Below the pieces are notes generated by a model. The model saw only the letters and a program-made list of their open reading frames with translations. It made no database searches and had not been told where the DNA came from. 5,639 nt of DNA, taken from the NCBI GenBank assembly GCA_902795255.1, contig CADBKS010000193.1:1-5639 (forward strand), written 5' to 3'. Each line of letters begins with the position of its first letter. Position 1 is the first letter of the stretch. The position numbers and the translations under genes are program-made. Positions 1 through 5,639 of the stretch are shown here, piece by piece. Source of the stretch: an uncultured Chloroflexota bacterium (GTDB lineage: Bacteria; Chloroflexota; Anaerolineae; Anaerolineales; Anaerolineaceae).

Positions 1-684
1 GTGCAGCGGACAGACATAATTGATCTCAAGCGCCGCAGCCTTTTTCAGGACTGCCTGTACCTGAGGTCCGTATTTCCCGACAATATTGGTGTAATAACGC
101 CGGGCCTCATCAAGCCAGTCGTGCATAAAATCCACTTCGTCGGCGAATATATGCCCGTTCAGGGCACCGAAAGCGCCGAAGGCATCTGCTGAAAAGAGCA
201 CTTTATCCGTTTTGTCATAAGACATCATGACTTCCGGCCAGTGGACCATGGGAGCCATTACAAACGTGATCTCATGCCTGCCGAAGGAAATGGAATCGCC
301 TTCTTTGACCGTGCGGATCTTTTCTGACATGTCATAGTCAAAATACTGCCCCAGCATGGTTTTGATCTTATCGTTGCAAATGATCTGCGCTTCCGGATAA
401 CGATAGATCAGATCTTCAATAGTAGCCGCGTGATCCGGCTCCATATGATGGATGACCAGATAATCCAGTTTTCTTCCATCCAGCCCGTACGCGACATTAT
501 CGAAAAATGTATGTGCGACTGCCTTATCGACCGTATCAAAAAGGACCGTCTTCTCGTCCAACAGAAGATATGAGTTGTAAGATACTCCGTTCGGAACGCC
601 GTAAACGCCTTCAAAGCATGTAAGCCTGCGGTCATCGGCGCCGACCCAGAGCATATCATTAAGTACCTGTTTTGTGCAGTGCAT
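1..684 (-). CDS. Flavodiiron protein (FprA/ROO-type), N-terminal metallo-beta-lactamase-like domain, partial at the left window edge
   Basis: The frame is open from an ATG at 684 to base 1, giving 228 residues with the C-terminus outside the window. The protein has the beta-lactamase-like diiron domain of flavodiiron proteins. HHMEPDH gives H80, E82, D84 and H85; MVHWPE gives H148; SADAFGAFG gives D167; and CPLH ends at H228 on the last visible codon. These match the usual iron-ligand pattern H-x-E-x-D-H...H...D...H. Family members are soluble cytoplasmic enzymes of about 400 residues that reduce O2 to water and/or NO to N2O in anaerobes. They use a C-terminal flavodoxin domain, which would lie beyond the edge. 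The start is supported by AGGAGG at 691-696, six bases upstream. The gene is divergent from the sugar operon. Whether O2 or NO is the substrate cannot be told from the sequence. Confidence 0.93.
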   Translation of the reverse strand, partial: MHCTKQVLNDMLWVGADDRRLTCFEGVYGVPNGVSYNSYLLLDEKTVLFDTVDKAVAHTFFDNVAYGLDGRKLDYLVIHHMEPDHAATIEDLIYRYPEAQIICNDKIKTMLGQYFDYDMSEKIRTVKEGDSISFGRHEITFVMAPMVHWPEVMMSYDKTDKVLFSADAFGAFGALNGHIFADEVDFMHDWLDEARRYYTNIVGKYGPQVQAVLKKAAALEINYVCPLH

Positions 685-704
685 ATCTAACCTCCTGTAC
701 TGAT

Positions 705-741
705 TATCTAAATTGTATCGTATTTTTCATCACCCTGTTAT
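705..741 (-). promoter_or_regulatory. Candidate sigma-70-type promoter for the flavodiiron protein gene
   Basis: Read on the minus strand, a -10-like TACAAT lies at 717-712 (five of six consensus bases). A weaker -35-like ATAACA lies at 741-736 (four of six), with an 18-base spacer. Transcription would begin near 705, leaving a short leader of about 20 bases that contains the AGGAGG ribosome binding site. Assigned by eye from position and consensus only. Confidence 0.45.
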
Positions 742-745
742 TTTG

Positions 746-772
746 CCTGATAGATCAGGTTTTTGTGTTTTT
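746..772 (+). promoter_or_regulatory. Inverted repeat CCTGAT-AG-ATCAGG followed by T tracts; operator or plus-strand terminator
   Basis: Arms CCTGAT and ATCAGG (746-759) are perfectly complementary around a two-base centre. On the plus strand they are followed by TTTTT, GTG and TTTTT (760-772), which resembles a small intrinsic terminator with a five-pair stem and TAGA loop. No plus-strand gene ends here, so a terminator would only stop antisense reads. The repeat also sits just upstream of the candidate -35 of the flavodiiron gene, where an operator could sit. The sequence does not decide between the two. Confidence 0.4.
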
Positions 773-807
773 CCGCCTTTCCCGTAAATATGATCCCGGG
801 GCTTTTC

Positions 808-830
808 TGATCCGATCCCGGATCGGATCA
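808..830. repeat. Perfect 23-nt palindrome with 11-bp arms and a single central base
   Basis: The left arm TGATCCGATCC (808-818) and right arm GGATCGGATCA (820-830) are exact reverse complements around the C at 819. No T run follows on either strand, so it does not look like an intrinsic terminator. Its place in the divergent intergenic region, about 90 bases before the UXS-type gene and about 125 bases before the flavodiiron gene, fits a dimeric regulator's operator. That role is inference. Confidence 0.6.
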
Positions 831-857
831 CGAAATGCATAATATCAGTAAGGTCCG

Positions 858-885
858 GGGACAGTTACCCTTTTTGAGGTAAAAT
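858..885 (+). promoter_or_regulatory. Candidate promoter of the UXS-gtrA-rsmD operon
   Basis: A -35-like GGGACA (858-863, four of six consensus bases) and a -10-like TAAAAT (880-885, five of six) are separated by 16 bases. The start would be near 892, giving a leader of about 30 bases with AGGAGG at 910-915. Between and across the boxes lies a small inverted repeat, TTACC (865-869) and GGTAA (878-882). A different -35, TTGAGG at 874-879, is possible but has no good -10 at the right distance. Confidence 0.35.
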
Positions 886-921
886 AGAGCTTGAAATTAT
901 TAAACGACGAGGAGGACGCAT

Positions 922-1881
922 ATGCGGATCTTGATCACGGGAGCAGCAGGGTTTTTAGGTTCACATTTGTGCGGTTTATTTTTGAGCCGCGGTCACCAGG
1001 TCATCGGCATGGACAATTTCATTACAGGGCATGTCCGAAACCTAGCACATCTTGCTACCAACCCTGATTTCTCATTTATTAAACATGATGTTTCAGACTT
1101 CATCTTTGTTCCGGAACATGTGGATGCGGTCCTCCATTTTGCGTCTCCTGCCAGTCCGAATCCGGCTTCCCCATACGGTTACACGAACCTTCCGATACAG
1201 ACCATGAAAGCGGGGGCTCTCGGCACCCACAACGCGCTCGGCGTTGCGCGTGCGAATAATGCCAGATTCCTTCTGGCTTCCACCAGTGAAATCTACGGGG
1301 ACCCCCAGGTGCACCCGCAGACGGAAGACTATTGGGGACATGTGGATCCGAATGGCGAACGCTCTGTTTATGATGAGGCGAAACGTTTTGCCGAAGCATT
1401 GACGATGGCTTACCACCGTGCACATGGTGTTGATACGAAAATTGTCCGGATCTTCAATACCTACGGTCCCCGCATGGATGTGGATGACGGCCGTGTTGTT
1501 CCGAATTTCCTGAAACAGGCGATCCGCAAAGAGCCGCTGACGGTATATGGGGACGGGCAGCAGACACGCAGTTTCTGTTACGTCAGTGATTTGATCGAAG
1601 GGATCTACAGACTTCTGATGTCCGATGAACACATGCCGGTAAACATCGGCAATCCCACCGAAAATACCATCATGGAACTGGCTGAAGAGATCAACCGGAT
1701 CACGGAGAATCCTGCCGGTATCATCATTAAGAGTGAGCTGCGTCTGGGATCGGATCCGCAGCGGCGCCGTCCGGACATCACACGTGCAAAAAACATTCTG
1801 GGCTGGGAACCGAAGGTAAGTCTTGAAGAAGGACTGCGGAACACACTTCCGTATTTTCTGGAAAGAATGGCTAATGCTTGA
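922..1881 (+). CDS. UDP-glucuronate decarboxylase (UDP-xylose synthase) family, NAD-dependent extended SDR
   Basis: This 319-residue protein is a full-length extended short-chain dehydrogenase of the UXS family, which converts UDP-glucuronate to UDP-xylose plus CO2 in the cytoplasm through a bound 4-keto intermediate. The N-terminus has the Rossmann GAAGFLG motif (G7, G10, G13), with D31 after beta-2 favouring NAD. STSE gives T121 and E123, and YDEAK gives the catalytic Y150 and K154. Typical UXS blocks follow: [10 protein letters not shown] (177-186), [28 protein letters not shown], and [10 protein letters not shown] with LGWEP near the end. The loop [10 protein letters not shown] (75-84) is about five residues longer than in the human enzyme. 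The ATG has AGGAGG six bases upstream. It leads a three-gene operon and overlaps the next gene by 8 nt. A related UDP-sugar 4-epimerase or dehydratase activity is possible but less likely. Confidence 0.9.
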   Translation: MRILITGAAGFLGSHLCGLFLSRGHQVIGMDNFITGHVRNLAHLATNPDFSFIKHDVSDFIFVPEHVDAVLHFASPASPNPASPYGYTNLPIQTMKAGALGTHNALGVARANNARFLLASTSEIYGDPQVHPQTEDYWGHVDPNGERSVYDEAKRFAEALTMAYHRAHGVDTKIVRIFNTYGPRMDVDDGRVVPNFLKQAIRKEPLTVYGDGQQTRSFCYVSDLIEGIYRLLMSDEHMPVNIGNPTENTIMELAEEINRITENPAGIIIKSELRLGSDPQRRRPDITRAKNILGWEPKVSLEEGLRNTLPYFLERMANA

Positions 1882-2332
1882 TTTTATAAAAAACCCGGCC
1901 GAAAGGACCCGCTTCCTGAAATTCTGTTTCGTGGGTATGTTCGGCGCAATTGTTGATTTCGGTGTTATGAACCTGATCCTGCATTTCACCGGAAATGCAA
2001 AACTGGCTTCAACGATTTCCTTTATAGCGGCCGTGATCAGCAATTTCATCTGGAACCGCTACTGGACCTATCCGGATTCCCGGAAGAAACCCGTCCTGCA
2101 GCAGCTCGCTCAGTTTTTTCTGATCAACAGTATTGGTCTCGGGATCCGTTTTATTCTGTTCCTCACGATCGACCGTCCGATCATAAACCTTGCGGAAAAG
2201 CTCGTCCCGCAGGACTTTTTCATAAAACCGAGTGTGCTGGGCCACAATATCACAATGGTCATCGCGATCTTCATCGTTCTCTTGTGGAATTTTTTCGCGA
2301 ACCGGCTCTGGACCTATAACGACGTAAAGTAA
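1874..2332 (+). CDS. GtrA family membrane protein (putative polyprenyl-phosphate-sugar flippase)
   Basis: A 152-residue hydrophobic protein with four predicted membrane helices at about 15-36, 43-60, 78-99 and 122-146, the usual GtrA size and layout. The family hallmark appears twice: [10 protein letters not shown] (57-66) after helix 2 and [10 protein letters not shown] (139-148) after helix 4. F17 to D28 ([12 protein letters not shown]) matches the conserved N-terminal helix. GtrA-like proteins are thought to move undecaprenyl-phosphate-linked sugars across the cytoplasmic membrane and usually work with a GtrB-type family 2 glycosyltransferase; one is encoded at 3553-4512. I chose ATG 1874, which overlaps the UXS-type stop by 8 nt and has GGAAAG 8 bases upstream. 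A TTG at 1823 would add 17 non-family residues overlapping the conserved end of the preceding gene. The specific sugar is unknown. Confidence 0.88.
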   Translation: MLDFIKNPAERTRFLKFCFVGMFGAIVDFGVMNLILHFTGNAKLASTISFIAAVISNFIWNRYWTYPDSRKKPVLQQLAQFFLINSIGLGIRFILFLTIDRPIINLAEKLVPQDFFIKPSVLGHNITMVIAIFIVLLWNFFANRLWTYNDVK

Positions 2333-2337
2333 TAACG

Positions 2338-2919
2338 ATGGCAAACCCAAGAATCATTGCAGGCACAAGAAAAGGGATGCGGCTCAATGCCGTACCCGGC
2401 GACAGCACACGGCCGGTAACGGACCGTGTAAAGGAAGCAGTTTTTAATATTCTCGGCCGTGATATCGTTGACGCTTCAATGTTTGATCTTTTCGGCGGCA
2501 CCGGATCGATCGGGCTGGAAGCACTCAGCCGCGGTGCTGCTTACGTGCGGTTCAGCGATGCGAACCGCAACGCTTATAATACACTGGTCTCCAATATCAA
2601 ACTGACCCGTTTCGAAAAACAGGCTAAGGCATATTTCGGCGATATTTTCAACATTCTGCGCGGGATCCCGGACCGGGAATTCGAATACATTTATGTCGCA
2701 CCGCCGCAGTACAAGGAAATGTGGAAGCGCGTCCTTGAAGTTCTGGACAGGAACGATGGCTGGCTGACAGATGACGGATGGATCATCGTCCAGATCCACC
2801 CGATCGAGCGGGAGGACCTGGAACTCGAAAACTTTGTTTTATTCGATGAGCGGAAATACGGTTCAACGACGCTTCTTTTCTATTGCAGGAAAGATCTTGA
2901 ACCGGAACCTGAAGCCTGA
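2338..2919 (+). CDS. rsmD: RsmD-family 16S rRNA guanine-N2 methyltransferase, variant motif IV (APPQY)
   Basis: This 193-residue protein is the size of RsmD, which methylates G966 (E. coli numbering) of 16S rRNA using SAM. The N-terminal RIIAGTRKGMRL (5-16) and RPVTDRVKEAVFNIL (25-39) are RsmD signatures. SAM motif I is DLFGGTGSIGLEALSRGA (50-67), with D74 as the acidic residue after beta-2 and GD at 101-102. The usual catalytic DPPY/DPPF is here APPQY (121-125), so the leading Asp is Ala. The rest of the fold is intact through STTLLFY (176-182), so this is not a decayed gene by appearance. A short acidic, proline-containing tail (EPEPEA) ends the protein. It starts 5 bases after the GtrA-like stop with only a weak ribosome site, suggesting coupling to upstream translation. 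Family is secure; activity on G966 is uncertain because of motif IV. Confidence 0.85.
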   Translation: MANPRIIAGTRKGMRLNAVPGDSTRPVTDRVKEAVFNILGRDIVDASMFDLFGGTGSIGLEALSRGAAYVRFSDANRNAYNTLVSNIKLTRFEKQAKAYFGDIFNILRGIPDREFEYIYVAPPQYKEMWKRVLEVLDRNDGWLTDDGWIIVQIHPIEREDLELENFVLFDERKYGSTTLLFYCRKDLEPEPEA

Positions 2920-2923
2920 GTGA

Positions 2924-3556
2924 TCAGTCAAATTCCTTACGGACGATGATCGTAAAATCCCAGATCTTATAATCATGAAGCAGGGCAACATTTCTTGAGA
3001 AATGACGCCTGCAGTGATCAAAAATTTTGCAGGGATCCGCATAATATAAATCAGGCCTTTCGGCCATACGTTCCGGATCCGAATAAGAAGTCAGAAAATT
3101 CACGGAAAAACCGCGGGAGGTTTTCCTGTTGAATTCTTCCAGATTTGAGATCACATAATCCGTCCATTCCCCGTATCCCGTATCCATTTTTATATTGAAC
3201 ACGCCGGATGCCGTGAGATAGTCACAGACGGGAATTTCGGATAAATTGCCGGAAAAAGTCACTGCCGGATCATTAGCGTACTTTTCCCGTCCCGCAGTCA
3301 GTGATTTTTCCACGATATCATATCCGTAGTAATGTTCAAAATCGAGCCCGACACGGCGGAACCATTCCGCCATTGCACCGTATCCGCAGCCGAAGTCCAA
3401 AACCGTAAACTTTTTTCCGGGAACGATCACTTTGGCAAGCTGTTCGAAACGGGTCTCCTGAGCATAGACCGAATTCCAGTCTACACCGGTAGCATCCTGC
3501 CCATGCTGTTCAAACCGCATGGAAAAATAATCTTTTACAGCTGTCAGGTCGTTCAT
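2924..3556 (-). CDS. Class I SAM-dependent methyltransferase, substrate unknown
   Basis: A 210-residue soluble protein with a Rossmann-type SAM-binding core: VLDFGCGYGAMAEWF (52-66) is motif I, and YYGYD (76-80) supplies the acidic residue expected to bind the SAM ribose. The N-terminal HGQDATGVDWN (18-28) and ETRFEQL (34-40) resemble a recurring but functionally undefined family of small methyltransferases. It has no membrane segment. Its ATG overlaps the glycosyltransferase TGA as ATGA, and GAGGA lies six bases upstream (3563-3567), so it is the last gene of the minus-strand operon. The context suggests a glycan or lipid-linked-sugar substrate, but nothing in the sequence proves this. Its stop faces the RsmD-like stop across four bases. 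Confidence 0.82.
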   Translation of the reverse strand: MNDLTAVKDYFSMRFEQHGQDATGVDWNSVYAQETRFEQLAKVIVPGKKFTVLDFGCGYGAMAEWFRRVGLDFEHYYGYDIVEKSLTAGREKYANDPAVTFSGNLSEIPVCDYLTASGVFNIKMDTGYGEWTDYVISNLEEFNRKTSRGFSVNFLTSYSDPERMAERPDLYYADPCKIFDHCRRHFSRNVALLHDYKIWDFTIIVRKEFD

Positions 3557-4512
3557 TTCTTTTCCTCTTTCTCAACATCATCCGCAGTTTCCCGTATCAC
3601 ATAGGGCGGACGGTCCAGAGACCGGTCATATACCCGTGCCAGATATTCCCCGATAATGCCGAGTGTGAACAGCTGCACGCCTGCAAAAATGGATATGATG
3701 GATGCGATAAACGGGAACCCGGGAGTTGAACCGAGCGCGAAGAAAACGACCAGCACATAAATCAGTACTGCAAACCCGAACAGCATGAAGATGAAGCCCA
3801 GCATGCTCGCGAACCGCAGCGGTGCCGTGCTGTAGCCGGTCAGGATCAGCAGGCTTGCTTTTACCAGCTTCGCAAAGGAGTAATTCGATGTGCCGATTTC
3901 CCGCTTATCCTCTTCAACATAAACGTGGCTGAAGTTTTTCGTTCCCCAGGACAAAAGCGGATCGATATATACTTCCGGACTGCGGTAATTGGCAAAACTT
4001 TCCCTCAGATCCGTACGGAAGACTCGCCATGCTCCGATCTCACGGATCGGGATCCCCATGATCTTCCCGAGAATGATCTTCGTCATCTTCGAACCGAGAT
4101 TCCTCCACCAGGAATGCGGCATTTTTTTGGGAACAGCATATACAACATCATACCCTTTTTCATATTCGGATACCAGCAGCGGGAGCTGTTCCGGCGGATG
4201 CTGCAGGTCATCATCCATTGTGATGCATATTTCATATCTTGCTGCACGGATCCCGCATAACGTCGCGTTATGCTGGCCGAAATTTCTCGACAAATGGATC
4301 GCCCGGACTGTTTCCGGCTCCTTCTTCTGCAGTTCTTTCAGGACCTGCCAGCTGCCATCGGGGCTGCAGTCATCGACCAGAAGGATCTCATATTTTTCAA
4401 AAAGTTCGGGCAATACCTTCAGCAGCCGTTCCGTAAGCTGGGGAACGGTACCCTCACCATTGTATACGGGGATGACCACAGAGGCATTTGGCTTGGTTTT
4501 ATTTTGATTCAT
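3553..4512 (-). CDS. Family 2 glycosyltransferase, GtrB/dolichyl-phosphate-mannose-synthase-like, with two C-terminal membrane helices
   Basis: A 319-residue GT-A enzyme. ASVVIPVYNGEGT (10-22) starts the nucleotide-sugar fold, VDDCSPDGS (46-54) binds the donor, and MDDDLQHPPE (99-108) is the metal-binding DxD region typical of polyprenyl-phosphate glycosyltransferases. Two hydrophobic helices at about 235-260 and 267-291 are followed by GEYLARVYDRSLDRPPYVIRE (288-308), which is typical of GtrB/ArnC-like proteins anchored on the cytoplasmic face. The expected reaction is transfer of a sugar from a nucleotide donor to undecaprenyl phosphate. The donor cannot be read from sequence; the nearby UXS-type gene makes a pentose possible. 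I chose ATG 4512, 5 bases after the upstream stop. The TTG at 4539 would add nine residues inside the preceding gene. The end overlaps the methyltransferase start by 2 bases (ATGA). Confidence 0.92.
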   Translation of the reverse strand: MNQNKTKPNASVVIPVYNGEGTVPQLTERLLKVLPELFEKYEILLVDDCSPDGSWQVLKELQKKEPETVRAIHLSRNFGQHNATLCGIRAARYEICITMDDDLQHPPEQLPLLVSEYEKGYDVVYAVPKKMPHSWWRNLGSKMTKIILGKIMGIPIREIGAWRVFRTDLRESFANYRSPEVYIDPLLSWGTKNFSHVYVEEDKREIGTSNYSFAKLVKASLLILTGYSTAPLRFASMLGFIFMLFGFAVLIYVLVVFFALGSTPGFPFIASIISIFAGVQLFTLGIIGEYLARVYDRSLDRPPYVIRETADDVEKEEKK

Positions 4513-4517
4513 GTTTA

Positions 4518-5639
4518 TTAATCCTTCGACATGGAACAACCTACGCTGTTCATTGCGCTGATCAGCGGCAGAACGATTTTCGGATCTTCGGGTTTATGGT
4601 TCCCGATCCATTTATGCAGATACACACAAAGTGTGGCGTCCAGATCCTTTTCCTCAGCATACACACGTTTGAAGGTCGTCATCGCGTCCTCCCAGCGGTC
4701 AAGGTTGATATAGGCTTCGATAAATGGGAAATATTCCGAAGCTTCGCCGGCTTTCATCACCGGAAGGACCTCGTCCCCGATCGCTGCGATTTTTTCCCAG
4801 TCTTCGGTCTGCCTTGCAAGATCAGCCTTTTGAAAAAAATAACACCAGTTTTGTTCAGCCGGCTGTTTGAAGATCTCGTCCCAAATAAATGAAGAGGAGC
4901 TGCCTTCCGGATCGATCCTGCCTTTCGGATCGGAAAGGCGGATGAAGTATCGGTAGCTGTCCGGGAAGATTTTCTGAAGATCCGAATGCTGCTCAGGGTC
5001 GAGGATCCTCAAACATCCCGGAGGGGAATAATAATAAACGACTGTTTCTTCCGGATGCGCACTGAAAAGGGAACTTCTGAATTCCTGATAGATCGTTTCC
5101 TGTGATTCAAGATTTTCGATCGTTTCAAAACGCGGCGTGAAAAACATCACACTGTAAGGGAGGTCATTCCCTTCATAATGCGGATCCAGTGCAAGGTTCA
5201 CCATTCCGGTAAGGGAATTGTCAGACTCATAAGAAAGCGGGTTATTGTCTGCCAGAAGGATCGTAGGCTGATCCAGTGACGGGATCCGGGTGGTTAGCTG
5301 GGCAATAAAATCTTTCTGCATATTCCAGTCTTTCCTGTAGCTGTTCGCGTTCATAATATCCCCGCCGATTGCCATCGCTGCAAAGAGTGCAAGGATAATA
5401 TTCCGCTGGACCCTCGTCCGCAGAAAGAAACAAACCAGCCCGACCATAAAGATGGAGCTTCCAAACCAGAAAGCGACAAGAAAACGGTCATATGGATAAC
5501 TGAGGCGCAGCGGAAGCGAGGTCACCCAATAGGGAAGTCCGGGACAAACGACCATAAACGCGCCGAGCGCGATCGCAGTCAGGCACCAGTTCCGGGAGGA
5601 ACGGTCCAGGCCGTCTTCATTTGTTTTCACAGGAGCGGA
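4518..5639 (-). CDS. Large membrane protein of unknown function, C-terminal part with TPR-like tail, partial at the right window edge
   Basis: The frame is open through the right edge, so the visible 373 residues are probably the C-terminal part. A GTG at 5630 is in frame but lacks a convincing ribosome site and would begin just before a membrane helix. Hydrophobic segments lie at visible residues of about 18-38, 53-73 and 79-97. Between the first two is LPYWVTSLPLRLSYPYDRF (35-53). After residue 100 the protein is soluble and probably outside the membrane, with DNNPLSYESDNSLTG (131-145), VVYYYSPPGCLRILDP (200-215) and WCYFFQKADLARQTEDWEKIA (265-285). The last stretch, with PFIEAYINLDRWEDAMTTF (305-323), resembles tetratricopeptide-type helix pairs. 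I recall similar proteins from Anaerolineae but know no function. A GT-C type glycosyltransferase or glycan assembly protein fits the operon, but no catalytic residues can be checked because the N-terminus is missing. Confidence 0.75.
   Translation of the reverse strand, partial: SAPVKTNEDGLDRSSRNWCLTAIALGAFMVVCPGLPYWVTSLPLRLSYPYDRFLVAFWFGSSIFMVGLVCFFLRTRVQRNIILALFAAMAIGGDIMNANSYRKDWNMQKDFIAQLTTRIPSLDQPTILLADNNPLSYESDNSLTGMVNLALDPHYEGNDLPYSVMFFTPRFETIENLESQETIYQEFRSSLFSAHPEETVVYYYSPPGCLRILDPEQHSDLQKIFPDSYRYFIRLSDPKGRIDPEGSSSSFIWDEIFKQPAEQNWCYFFQKADLARQTEDWEKIAAIGDEVLPVMKAGEASEYFPFIEAYINLDRWEDAMTTFKRVYAEEKDLDATLCVYLHKWIGNHKPEDPKIVLPLISAMNSVGCSMSKD
4522..4526 (-). promoter_or_regulatory. Ribosome binding site that decides the glycosyltransferase start
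   Basis: AAGGA on the minus strand lies nine bases before ATG 4512 and within the last codons of the upstream membrane protein gene. It favours ATG 4512 over the TTG at 4539 and couples the two genes. Confidence 0.55.

Noticed and set aside
408..659. An 83-codon minus-strand frame inside the flavodiiron gene
   Set aside because: It is a different frame from the one carrying the diiron ligand motifs, which runs open from 684 to the window edge.
835..882. A 15-codon frame (ATG at 835, TAA at 880-882) ahead of the sugar operon, as a possible leader peptide
   Set aside because: There is no ribosome binding site, no run of regulatory codons, and it overlaps the candidate promoter.
1742..1758. 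GGATCGGATCC inside the UXS-type gene as a second copy of the intergenic palindrome arm
   Set aside because: It encodes conserved Gly-Ser-Asp-Pro residues of the protein and is not part of a longer inverted repeat, so the match is probably chance.
1093..2049. A 318-codon open frame on the minus strand opposite the UXS-type gene
   Set aside because: The plus-strand protein matches a known family along its whole length. The minus-strand translation has no recognisable motif, and the long opening is a by-product of codon use in the real gene.
3989..4507. Plus-strand open frames opposite the glycosyltransferase
   Set aside because: They are shadows of a well-supported GT2 gene. The translations are rich in Ser, Arg and Cys and have no family features.
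4513..4539. TTG at 4539 as start of the glycosyltransferase
   Set aside because: The nine extra residues lie within the preceding gene and are not family-like. ATG 4512 has a ribosome binding site at a normal distance.
5628..5630. GTG at 5630 as the true start of the membrane protein
   Set aside because: The frame continues open to the window edge, so upstream sequence is needed. The visible part looks like the C-terminal portion of a larger polytopic protein.

Overview
This looks like an anaerobic or oxygen-sensitive bacterium of intermediate base composition, roughly half G+C by eye. I suspect Chloroflexota, class Anaerolineae. Two things point there: the variant RsmD-like methyltransferase with APPQY in place of DPPY, and the C-terminal part of a large membrane protein with a PPGCLRILDP / WCYFFQKADLARQ signature. 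Both resemble Anaerolineae proteins as I remember them. This assignment is inference and was not checked by a search.

Layout. (1) Positions 1-684, minus strand: the start of a flavodiiron protein, cut by the left edge of the window. All the expected diiron-site residues are visible. (2) Positions 685-921: a divergent intergenic region with candidate promoters for both sides, a 14-nt inverted repeat followed by T tracts, and a perfect 23-nt palindrome. (3) Positions 922-2919, plus strand: three tightly packed genes, namely a UDP-glucuronate decarboxylase (UDP-xylose synthase) type SDR, a GtrA-like four-helix membrane protein, and an RsmD-family methyltransferase. (4) Positions 2924-5639, minus strand: a convergent operon, read from the right edge inward. 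It holds a large membrane protein (only its C-terminal 373 residues are in the window), a GtrB/DPM-like membrane-anchored family 2 glycosyltransferase, and a class I SAM-dependent methyltransferase. The gaps and overlaps (5-nt gap, ATGA overlap) indicate translational coupling. The two operons meet tail to tail with only four bases between stop codons.

How the genes may work together. The UXS-type enzyme would supply UDP-xylose or a related nucleotide pentose. The GT2 enzyme would transfer a sugar to polyprenyl phosphate. GtrA-like proteins are thought to flip such lipid-linked sugars. The truncated polytopic protein could be a membrane glycosyltransferase or assembly protein using the product. 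The sequence supports each family, but the linked pathway is a hypothesis. The flavodiiron protein (O2 or NO reduction) and the RsmD-like enzyme (rRNA modification) are probably unrelated neighbours. I see no mobile element, CRISPR array, tRNA or rRNA.
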